Origin: JAZKFP01 sp040386355
GTDB lineage: Bacteria > Pseudomonadota > Gammaproteobacteria > Pseudomonadales > UBA6940
Direction: 5' to 3'
Assembly (NCBI GenBank): GCA_040386355.1
Contig: JAZKFP010000096.1
Location: 1-7,085 of the forward strand
DNA: 7,085 bases
A model generated the notes under the pieces. The model saw only the letters and a list, made by a program, of their open reading frames with translations, made no database searches and was not told where the DNA came from. Positions within the stretch are counted from its first letter, which is position 1. Each line of letters opens with the position of its first letter. The position numbers and the translations under genes are program-made. Of the stretch, positions 1 to 5,482 are shown one piece after another.

Positions 1-7
1 CGATCGT

Positions 8-1507
8 TTAAACCAATAAATAGATAAAAACGATTATATTTATATTTTTTCTATTGGTTTTTGTTTTAAGTTTCTGTTTCGTAGTTTTAGTTTTATTGTA
101 ATTATTGTGTTTTATTAAAAGCTGTGGTTTTGGTAATAATTCCTTAATCTGGGTAATTTTTCTAACAGGTGCCGCTTCTTTTTTAAAAACATCGGGTCTT
201 GCTATTTCAAGTTCATCAATTAAATATCGAATTTTATTTTCAATTCTTGCTTGAGTAATAAAAAAAAGATACTTTAATATTTCTTCAATAAAAATATTCT
301 CAAGTTTAGTTTCTTCATAAATAGTCGTTTTGAAAGAAGAAATAATTTTTCTAATGGTTGACAGGCTTATTTGTGTAGATTCAAAAATATGTTGTCGTGT
401 ATTTGAGTTTAAATCCCAGCCCAATCTAATTTTCTTAAGCGCGAATTTCCATATCCATTCTGATGATGTAGACATATTTTCCATAGATAAAGATTTTGTT
501 TGCAAAGCAATTAAGCTTTTCTCAAATGCGTCAGGTACTGTAGTTTCAAAACTATCAATTTTCCCATTGCAATCTACATAAAGAGAATCTGCTAGAAAAG
601 CGTAAGGGCGGCTCATGCAGCCAATTTTTAAATCAATATCACTTACTTGAATCAATAACCATTGATCGTTTGCGCTGGGTTCATTATTAAAAAAACTGAA
701 GCGTATCAACTGTCTGGCACAGTTGATAATCGCAAGTTTATCTTGAATAATTTTGTAAATATATGGTTTATCTAAATGTTGAATTCCATTTCCATAATAA
801 TTGTCTATTTTTATACTGTTATTTGCTGTAATATCAAGCTTTTGTTGCAAAAATTGAATGATCTTAGTTGCTAACGCATGTTCGACAAGATTTTGAATTT
901 TGTACGCTAATAACGGGTTTGTGGTGCAAGGAGCATACAGATCTAAGTCTCGATTGGAATAAAAAGATTCTTCGCCTTGTATGAGATTTCTTGCATTAAG
1001 CACCGTTAATACACTGCTTCCTACTACTAAAATATTATTTAATCCGTTAAACAATATTTCATATTCTTCATTCGTTATACGACTTTCTAATCTTTGTTGC
1101 TCAGCCTGTACTTGAATGAGATCAATTAACTCTTTTGCTGTAATAGATATATCTTGAATACAACGAATAAGTATTTTTGAGTAACGAGCTGACTCTTCTT
1201 TTTGTTCATTGGTGGCAAATTTGAAGTGGGGTGCAGATGATTTTAAAAAAGTAATATTTAATTTTTTAAATATATGTTGGTGCTCCATTAAATTCTTAAA
1301 AAATTTTTTAACTGTAATTTTATGTTCTATAGATGATATTTTTTCTTTTAATTTCGGCAAGCGTATATTTGCTGCCGCTTCTCTTAATGACAATTTATTT
1401 TGTAATATTCGTATATTTGGCTCAGCTCTTTCAAAATCGATTCTTGATTTTCTAAAATTACTAAGAGAGGGTATTGATTTATTATTTCGTAAGGTGGGGA
1501 TATTCAT
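8..1507 (-). CDS. Orphan protein with a putative nucleotidyltransferase (poly(A) polymerase/CCA-type) fold
   Basis: I do not recognise a named family for this 499-residue protein. Residues 1-150 are basic and mostly helical, with no signal peptide. At 159-192 it reads ILVVGSSVLTVL...SNRDLDLY, the G-S then D-x-D pattern (G163, S164, D187, D189) that binds metal and nucleotide in the polymerase-beta-type nucleotidyltransferase superfamily. A later strand, LLIQVSDIDLKIG (284-296), could give the third carboxylate (D290 or D292). Residues 351-375 (WIWKFALKKIRLGWDLNSNT) resemble the start of the helical neck of class II CCA-adding enzymes and poly(A) polymerases (RAIRFAAKLGF type). The C-terminus is Lys/Thr-rich (470-488) and ends in a hydrophobic tail. 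The ATG is the first in frame, but only a weak GAG precedes it. The gene stands alone and faces away from its right-hand neighbour. Fold assignment is inference from motifs; an RNA-modifying enzyme or secreted effector is possible but unproven. Confidence 0.6.
   Translation of the reverse strand: MNIPTLRNNKSIPSLSNFRKSRIDFERAEPNIRILQNKLSLREAAANIRLPKLKEKISSIEHKITVKKFFKNLMEHQHIFKKLNITFLKSSAPHFKFATNEQKEESARYSKILIRCIQDISITAKELIDLIQVQAEQQRLESRITNEEYEILFNGLNNILVVGSSVLTVLNARNLIQGEESFYSNRDLDLYAPCTTNPLLAYKIQNLVEHALATKIIQFLQQKLDITANNSIKIDNYYGNGIQHLDKPYIYKIIQDKLAIINCARQLIRFSFFNNEPSANDQWLLIQVSDIDLKIGCMSRPYAFLADSLYVDCNGKIDSFETTVPDAFEKSLIALQTKSLSMENMSTSSEWIWKFALKKIRLGWDLNSNTRQHIFESTQISLSTIRKIISSFKTTIYEETKLENIFIEEILKYLFFITQARIENKIRYLIDELEIARPDVFKKEAAPVRKITQIKELLPKPQLLIKHNNYNKTKTTKQKLKTKTNRKNINIIVFIYLLV
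10..60. repeat. 9-bp AT-rich inverted repeat overlapping the end of the leftmost gene
   Basis: AAACCAATA (10-18) is the exact inverse of TATTGGTTT (52-60), with a 33-base loop. On the plus strand the right arm runs into a T-rich tail (TTTTTGTTTT from about 58). It could therefore act as a weak terminator for a gene entering from the left of the window and converging on this one. On the minus strand, where the gene ends, there is no T-tract. The stem is AT-rich and the loop is long, so the function is doubtful. Confidence 0.25.
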
Positions 1508-1714
1508 ACTGCACGACTCAAAATTAGTTACAGCTTAAAATGTTCAGAATTTAGCATCTTAAAATAACACACTTTAATCTTGTGAATTTTATGATTTTCT
1601 CTTTAAAGATAACATTATCGCTAATTGAGATTGACTGTTGATCCGGTAAGTATTCTGAGCTCTTATTTAAGATTCGTTTGTCGATAAGATTTCATGCATT
1701 CTAGTAGGGCTTGA
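1508..1714. other. Upstream intergenic region of the leftmost gene
   Basis: This is the left part of a 464-base gap between two divergent genes. No open frame of note and no RNA gene is visible. It contains one weak candidate promoter for the minus-strand gene (listed separately) and two copies of CTTAAAAT 24 bases apart (1534-1541 and 1558-1565). The rest of the gap is the transposable element (1721-1886) and the leader of the plus-strand gene (1893-1971). Confidence 0.5.
1614..1641 (-). promoter_or_regulatory. Candidate sigma-70 promoter for the leftmost gene
   Basis: Read on the minus strand, TCAACA (1641-1636, four of six to TTGACA), a 16-base spacer and GATAAT (1619-1614, five of six to TATAAT) lie about 110 bases upstream of the ATG at 1507. 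Such matches are common by chance in AT-rich DNA, and no other evidence supports it. Confidence 0.3.
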
Positions 1715-1720
1715 TCTATA

Positions 1721-1743
1721 CCCGTAGCGAATGAAAATTAGGT
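1721..1743 (+). repeat. Left terminal inverted repeat of the MITE
   Basis: These 23 bases starting CCCGTAGCG are perfectly inverted at 1864-1886. They are flanked on the outside by the TCTATA copy at 1715-1720. Confidence 0.85.
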
Positions 1744-1863
1744 TAAGTGAAACGGTTTAGCATGAATATTTTTTTTCAATCGCAAGGCGCTTTGACGCTG
1801 CGTAGCCAAAGCTTTACGCAAGGAAAAGCAACACAGCAAGTGGAAAAAAAGATCATGATAAAC

Positions 1864-1886
1864 ACCTAATTTTCATTCGCTACGGG
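1864..1886 (-). repeat. Right terminal inverted repeat of the MITE
   Basis: This is the exact reverse complement of 1721-1743, ending CGCTACGGG. It is flanked on the outside by the TCTATA copy at 1887-1892. It also carries the -35-like TTTTCA used in the outward promoter described separately. Confidence 0.85.
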
Positions 1887-1898
1887 TCTATATATACT
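1870..1898 (+). promoter_or_regulatory. Outward-facing sigma-70-like promoter at the right end of the MITE
   Basis: TTTTCA (1870-1875, four of six to TTGACA) lies inside the right terminal repeat. It is followed by an exact 17-base spacer and TATACT (1893-1898, five of six to TATAAT) just beyond the duplicated target. Transcription would start near 1905 and give a leader of about 65 bases before the ATG at 1972. It is the best promoter match I see upstream of that gene. The elements are seen in the sequence; activity is inferred. Confidence 0.45.
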
Positions 1899-1971
1899 CA
1901 TTCGCTAAATGTTAGAAACGCATTAACAGTTATGGTTATAGGGTGTTTAGAATTTCACAGGACGAAATGCT

Positions 1972-3615
1972 ATGAATATCAAAGTTCAGGGACGTTGGTT
2001 ACCAGATTTACTGGATGTCTCATGTCCCGATAATCATTTTCAGTATGTGCGAGTTACTCATTGGTTAACGTTAAGTACGATTGAAAATCATTCGATAGAA
2101 AATACTCAAGAGCTATCTCCTTACGCACAAACCGCCTTAACTTTTTCTTTAAAAATAAAACGCTGGTGGAATCAACGCTTAGAGCAGATACGGCATCAAA
2201 AATTTTTAAGTATTGGATTTGGGTTAAGCCATAATCACGAACCCTTTTATTTTGTAGCTCCTGCTCATCCAGAATGTATGGATCTGATTTGTTTACCTAA
2301 ACACTTAGTATTGAACTCTACTGTACCGTTGCCTTCATCTGGTTTGCTCTGGCATCAAAATGACGTATCAAATGCCATTGTGTTCCCAGAGTCAATTCTC
2401 CGTATTAAAGGGTTGTCTGTTTTTTCTCAAATAGATTTGGAAAAGACATTTGATGAATTGCCTTGGCCCTGGGTCGTTAATACGTTACGCCAAGCATTAG
2501 CAACTACCGTAATTTCGTCACCACGTCCAAATACAAATAATACTATTCCATTGAATCAATCGGTTGTTATTCGTTCACCAGAACAGACGATAAAGATCCG
2601 TTCTCAAGGTAAAAGTAGATGGAATATAGGGCGGGTAAATATACAACGAGTTTTTCCGGCAACTTTATTGGGCTATGGCAATTTTGCAAAACAGATAGTG
2701 ATTCCTAACTTGCCTAAAACAATTTGTGTACGACGTATTCAAGACTGGGATCCATTACGTTTACCTAATACTAAATCAATGACGCTTGAGACACGGCCTG
2801 ACTTTTCCACAGAAGACACCAACCCCCTAGTAATTATCACAGTGAATGCTCAGCGTAATTCAGAGTTAGCGCTGCAAGCTTTGCAAGCAAATCGATCGGT
2901 GATTGTGGATAATCCATTAGCAAATGAATGGGCTCAGTTAGCACAAATTGAATTGGCTTTTACACGATCACGAGGCCGTTGGTTTAGTGCGTTTCCACGT
3001 CGATATTCAATTATAAATCACTGGATTCAACAAGACATTCAGTTAGGAGATGCGCCGTTAGACTATCACGCATTAGTACATAGGCCTTGGCCGCAGCAGC
3101 AAAGGAATAAAAGTGAATTACAGCTAGGTTTAGGTGCTGATATTTTATTGCATATCAATGAGTGGCTAGACCATTTTTTATTTTTAAATCGATTTTCTTC
3201 TGTAGACACTTTTGGATTACAGTCAATGTCGCATAATGCAATCAGTATTCAGGTAACTTTAGTAAATGGCGCTGTACTGACTTTAACTTTAATGCATCGT
3301 GGCGGGGAAATTGCACAACCTCATGATTCAGTCTGGTTACAGGGCAAAGACATTACTATTTTTATTAAAGATGGTAAGTCGTATCAAGCAGAACGTAAAC
3401 GTCATGTTATCCGTCATCAAACATGTCATCCAATACAAAGTTATAAAGCTATGTACAACCGTATTGGTCAAGCATTAGTGCAGGGTGAGCCGGCTGACAG
3501 TTGGCATATGATTAAAACGACTATTGAATTATCTTTACATTTAAAAGATTTATTAATAAACGAAAAAAAATCTTTAAGTTCTCCCTTGAAAAATAAATTG
3601 TCTGCTCCTATTTAG
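1972..3615 (+). CDS. Gfo/Idh/MocA-type oxidoreductase with unusual N-terminal domain
   Basis: A 547-residue protein. From about 225 it follows the Gfo/Idh/MocA plan: a Rossmann start with GYGNFAK and VIPNL (234-247), a strand VIITVNAQRNSELALQAL (287-304), the site usually written EKP here read as VDNPLA (312-317), and a C-terminal sheet region with GADILLHINEWLDHF (388-402) at the substrate-histidine position. The usual EKP lysine is replaced by Asn, so normal NAD(P)-dependent sugar oxidation may be altered or lost. Residues 83-124 (VAPAHPECMDLICLPKHLVL) resemble the GroES-like part of the alcohol-dehydrogenase half in bi-domain oxidoreductases of polysaccharide loci. That half appears strongly shortened, with no second Rossmann motif. 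The ATG has AGGA nine bases upstream; the overlapping ATG at 1967 opens only a two-codon frame. A sugar-nucleotide or surface-polysaccharide role is inference. Cytoplasmic; no signal peptide. Confidence 0.7.
   Translation: MNIKVQGRWLPDLLDVSCPDNHFQYVRVTHWLTLSTIENHSIENTQELSPYAQTALTFSLKIKRWWNQRLEQIRHQKFLSIGFGLSHNHEPFYFVAPAHPECMDLICLPKHLVLNSTVPLPSSGLLWHQNDVSNAIVFPESILRIKGLSVFSQIDLEKTFDELPWPWVVNTLRQALATTVISSPRPNTNNTIPLNQSVVIRSPEQTIKIRSQGKSRWNIGRVNIQRVFPATLLGYGNFAKQIVIPNLPKTICVRRIQDWDPLRLPNTKSMTLETRPDFSTEDTNPLVIITVNAQRNSELALQALQANRSVIVDNPLANEWAQLAQIELAFTRSRGRWFSAFPRRYSIINHWIQQDIQLGDAPLDYHALVHRPWPQQQRNKSELQLGLGADILLHINEWLDHFLFLNRFSSVDTFGLQSMSHNAISIQVTLVNGAVLTLTLMHRGGEIAQPHDSVWLQGKDITIFIKDGKSYQAERKRHVIRHQTCHPIQSYKAMYNRIGQALVQGEPADSWHMIKTTIELSLHLKDLLINEKKSLSSPLKNKLSAPI
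3585..3614 (+). promoter_or_regulatory. Probable sigma-32 heat-shock promoter of the Hsp20 gene
   Basis: TTCTCCCTTGAA (3579-3590) matches the heat-shock -35 consensus, with a full CTTGAA core at 3585-3590. After a 15-base spacer comes TCCTATTTA (3606-3614), agreeing at seven of nine positions with CCCCATNTA. It lies within the last codons of the upstream oxidoreductase gene, including its TAG stop. The expected start near 3620 would leave a leader of about 60 bases before the Hsp20 ATG. Placement in front of a small heat-shock gene strongly supports it. Confidence 0.65.
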
Positions 3616-3681
3616 TGGCTAAGACAGTAAATGAATTTTAAAAAACTTTAAGGTAATGAGAATAAAATAGGAGATATAGTT

Positions 3682-4125
3682 ATGAACCATATTATACGTT
3701 CACGTACCAAAGCATCTGAGCCTTACGGATTATCCACTTTATTAGATGATTTTTTTGGTTCGCCACGTGGTTGGTCAACAGGTGAGGGTGCGCATACACC
3801 CCATGTAGATATTTTAGAGAATGAATCATCTTATATTATAAAGGCTGATTTACCCGGTATAAAAAAAGAAAATATTGAAGTAAATCTAACCAATCGAGTT
3901 CTAACTTTAAAAGCCGAATCTAAATCTGAAAATAAGGAAGAAGATTCTAATGGAAACATCATTCGGCAAGAGCGTCGATTTGGTTCCTTTATGCGGCAGT
4001 TTGCATTAGGAAATAATATTAGTGAATCGGATGTTACTGCTGAGCATGTTGATGGAGTATTAACGTTGTCCATTCCAAAACTTAATTTACAAAATAAAGA
4101 ATTAAATCGTATTCAAATTAAATAA
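3682..4125 (+). CDS. hsp20: Hsp20/alpha-crystallin small heat-shock protein
   Basis: A 147-residue ATP-independent holdase chaperone that binds unfolding proteins in the cytoplasm as large oligomers. The alpha-crystallin domain spans about 39-133: it opens with PHVDILENESSYIIKADLPG (40-59), continues with IEVNLTNRVLTLKAE (65-79), and ends with the signature GVLTLSIPK (125-133). A C-terminal I-x-I motif (IQI, 144-146) is present for oligomer contacts. The N-terminal arm includes LSTLLDDFFGSPRGW (17-31), the usual amphipathic start. Length is normal for the family and nothing is missing. AGGAGA lies seven bases before the ATG. It has its own probable sigma-32 promoter and an intrinsic terminator after it, so it looks like an independent heat-induced unit. 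Which Hsp20 subclass it belongs to cannot be settled here. Confidence 0.95.
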   Translation: MNHIIRSRTKASEPYGLSTLLDDFFGSPRGWSTGEGAHTPHVDILENESSYIIKADLPGIKKENIEVNLTNRVLTLKAESKSENKEEDSNGNIIRQERRFGSFMRQFALGNNISESDVTAEHVDGVLTLSIPKLNLQNKELNRIQIK

Positions 4126-4143
4126 TTTACCTGTTTTTATATC

Positions 4144-4174
4144 AAGCCTGCCTCAGACTTGATGTGGGCTTTTT
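4144..4174 (+). terminator. Intrinsic terminator after the Hsp20 gene
   Basis: AAGCC (4144-4148) pairs with GGCTT (4167-4171), and the stem can extend inward to eight pairs with two G-U wobbles. The hairpin runs straight into TTTT (4171-4174). An overlapping alternative, ATCAAG (4141-4146) with CTTGAT (4158-4163), competes for the same bases. It sits 18 bases after the Hsp20 stop and separates that gene from the dehydrogenase. Confidence 0.65.
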
Positions 4175-4299
4175 ACTGTCAAATTTTAATTTTGTATGTT
4201 TATTTATTTTCGAAATGAAATGTTTCCTACCGTACATTCAAAATAAATTTATCTATGAAATTATCGGAAAAATTTATTTTTTGATACGAGGATAATTTT

Positions 4300-5151
4300 A
4301 TGGATATTCCTGCTCAGCATCAAACTCAACAGCCTGGTCATGAAACAGAAATGCATCCGGCCCCTCATAGTTTTATGAAAGATTACCAAGGTTCGGGAAA
4401 GCTGGAAGGCAAAAAAGCATTAATTACAGGTGGTGACAGTGGGATAGGACGCGCAACTGCTATTGGTATGGCAAAAGAAGGTGCAGATATAGCTATTTTA
4501 TATTTAGAAGAAGATGAAGATGCCTCTATCACACAAAATGCAATTCAAGAACACGGCAAAGAGTGTTTAACCTTTGTTGGGGATTTAGGAAATCCAGAAT
4601 TTTGCAGTCAAGTTGCTCAGGATTTAAGAGAAAAATGGGGTAGTTTGGATGTGTTGGTAAATAACGCTGGTGAGCAACATCCTTGCGAAGATTTTTTAAC
4701 GATTACTCCTCAACAAATTGAAAAAACATTTAAAACAAATTTTTTTGGAATGTTTTTTTTAACTCAAGCAATTTTTCCACTATTAAATAAAAATGGAAGT
4801 ATTGTTAATTGCACATCTGTTACTGCTTATCGTGGTAGCCCAGAATTACTTGATTATGCATCTAGTAAAGGCGCTATTGTTGCTTTTACACGTTCCCTTG
4901 CAAAACATAAATATGTCGTAGATAAAAAAATGCGAGTGAATGCTGTAGCACCTGGTCCCGTATGGACACCTCTCATACCTGCAAGTTTTGAAGCAGAGGA
5001 AGTAAAGAATTTTGGCGAATCAGTACTTATGCAGCGTGCAGCGCAACCAGATGAAATTGCGCCTTCATTTATATTTCTAGCATCGGATGATGCATCTTAT
5101 ATGACCGGACAAGTATTACATCCCAATGGTGGTGAAATGGTAGGTAGTTAG
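4300..5151 (+). CDS. SDR-family oxidoreductase, YghA/general-stress-protein type
   Basis: A 283-residue classical-type short-chain dehydrogenase. A 35-residue polar N-terminal extension with AQHQTQQPGHETEMHP and a GSGKLEGKKALITGG junction is typical of the YghA/YdaD/YhxC group. The cofactor motif is TGGDSGIG (43-50), with D95 for adenine contact and NNAG at 121-124. The catalytic tetrad is complete: N147, S173, Y186 and K190 (YASSK). PGPVWT (218-223) and the terminal NGGE complete the fold. The reaction is reversible NAD(P)-dependent oxidation of an alcohol or aldehyde; the true substrate of this group is poorly defined and often linked to oxidative or general stress. GAGGA lies seven bases before the ATG. 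A decayed small stress-type gene follows the stop by nine bases and was probably co-transcribed. No convincing promoter is visible in 4175-4299. Confidence 0.92.
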   Translation: MDIPAQHQTQQPGHETEMHPAPHSFMKDYQGSGKLEGKKALITGGDSGIGRATAIGMAKEGADIAILYLEEDEDASITQNAIQEHGKECLTFVGDLGNPEFCSQVAQDLREKWGSLDVLVNNAGEQHPCEDFLTITPQQIEKTFKTNFFGMFFLTQAIFPLLNKNGSIVNCTSVTAYRGSPELLDYASSKGAIVAFTRSLAKHKYVVDKKMRVNAVAPGPVWTPLIPASFEAEEVKNFGESVLMQRAAQPDEIAPSFIFLASDDASYMTGQVLHPNGGEMVGS

Positions 5152-5160
5152 GAGAATGTT

Positions 5161-5352
5161 ACGAGCCAAGACGAAAAATCCGTGTATACCAAATAAAAAA
5201 TTCGTAAGACTAAAAAAATTGAAGAATCTTCCGAGGAGCGAGGAATTTCTAAAAAAGTTGCTGAGAAAAGAGCTTGGGCTACGGTTAATAAATAAGATAG
5301 CGAAGGCAAACCATCTGGTTCTGGTAGAAAGAAAACTGAAATTCATAAGTGA
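5161..5352 (+). pseudogene. Decayed small basic stress-type protein (KGG/plasmid-stabilization-like)
   Basis: One frame from 5161 to a TGA at 5350-5352 reads as a coherent 63-residue basic protein: IEESSEERGISKK (20-32), VAEKRAWATVNK (33-44), then DSEGKPSGSGRKK (46-58). The AEKRAWATVNK and GSGRK pieces match my memory of small proteins often annotated as plasmid-stabilization or stress proteins. Three lesions break it. GGAG at 5151-5154 has ideal spacing to codon 1, but this is ACG where ATG is expected (followed by SQDEKS). Codon 12 (5194) and codon 45 (5293) are both TAA where the context suggests CAA. All three would be single transitions. An overlapping 66-codon frame from the ATG at 5156 is open but has no family character, and its GGAG is only one base away. 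It follows the dehydrogenase gene closely, a pairing that fits a shared stress role. Family naming is from memory. Confidence 0.65.
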
Positions 5353-5397
5353 ATAATGTCAACCTATTTAAAATATAATGATAATTATCTTTTAACA

Positions 5398-5430
5398 TGA
5401 AAAATAACTTCGAGTTGGTGTTATTTTTCA
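5398..5430 (+). terminator. Perfect 11-bp hairpin, likely terminator before the glycosyltransferase gene
   Basis: TGAAAAATAAC (5398-5408) is exactly inverted at 5420-5430, with an 11-base loop. The A-run in the left arm and T-run in the right arm let it work as an intrinsic terminator in either direction. It lies 46 bases after the pseudogene stop and about 50 before the glycosyltransferase. A smaller internal hairpin, AACT-TCG-AGTT (5406-5416), is mutually exclusive with it. The stem is AT-rich, so strength is uncertain. Confidence 0.55.
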
Positions 5431-5482
5431 AACTATGCTTTGCTAATTAAGATATTTCCTAAATTGGCTGGTGTAGTGGCAG

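Larger units (their letters stand above)
1721..1886. mobile_element. MITE-like non-autonomous element, 166 bp
   Basis: The element begins CCCGTAGCGAAT and ends with its exact inverse, giving 23-bp perfect terminal inverted repeats (1721-1743 and 1864-1886). TCTATA directly abuts both ends (1715-1720 and 1887-1892) and is not part of the inverted repeats, as expected for a 6-bp target-site duplication. Inside lies a second pair of imperfect arms (1755-1777 with 1843-1863; GTTTA, CATGA and a poly-T run match), offset by an 11-base bulge on the left, so most of the element can fold into one long hairpin. The centre (about 1778-1842) is GC-richer than its surroundings and contains small direct repeats (GCTTTGACGC/GCTTTACGC). 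There is no open frame, so transposition would need an enzyme supplied elsewhere. The transposase family is not deducible from this copy alone. Confidence 0.8.

Noticed and set aside
330..581. Plus-strand open frame of 83 codons
   Set aside because: It lies opposite the long minus-strand gene, has no ribosome site and no protein-like motif.
1209..1538. Plus-strand open frame of 109 codons
   Set aside because: It is antisense to the N-terminal part of the leftmost gene, and its Phe/Leu-rich composition mirrors Lys-rich coding on the other strand.
1534..1565. Paired CTTAAAAT repeats as a PmrA-type regulator box for an effector gene
   Set aside because: The copies are 24 bases apart, wider than the tight tandem spacing expected for such boxes, and TTAA-type words are common in this AT-rich gap.
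1631..1656. Plus-strand promoter with TTGACT and TATTCT
   Set aside because: The -35 match is good, but the spacer is only 14 bases and nothing at 16-18 bases resembles a -10 element.
1721..1886. Structured RNA or riboswitch instead of a transposable element
   Set aside because: The perfect termini plus exactly matching flanking TCTATA copies are better explained by transposition; no known riboswitch core is recognisable.
3831..4073. Minus-strand open frame of 80 codons
   Set aside because: It is fully antisense to the Hsp20 alpha-crystallin domain, which is clearly the real coding strand.
4175..4299. Promoter for the dehydrogenase gene (for example TTCAAA with AATTAT)
   Set aside because: Several four-of-six matches exist but none stands out from the AT-rich background, and no convincing sigma-32 site is present.
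5116..5346. Minus-strand open frame of 76 codons
   Set aside because: Its Phe/Arg-rich sequence is the mirror of the Lys-rich pseudogene and dehydrogenase end; it has no ribosome site.
5161..5352. Stop-codon reassignment (TAA read as Gln) to explain the broken frame
   Set aside because: The Hsp20, glycosyltransferase and leftmost genes all end at TAA where their proteins should end, so TAA is a normal stop here; the lost start codon also argues for decay.
5156..5356. 66-codon plus-strand frame after the dehydrogenase gene
   Set aside because: Its ATG is one base from the GGAG, its composition has no family character, and a frame-shifted reading of the same DNA shows a recognisable protein with lesions.
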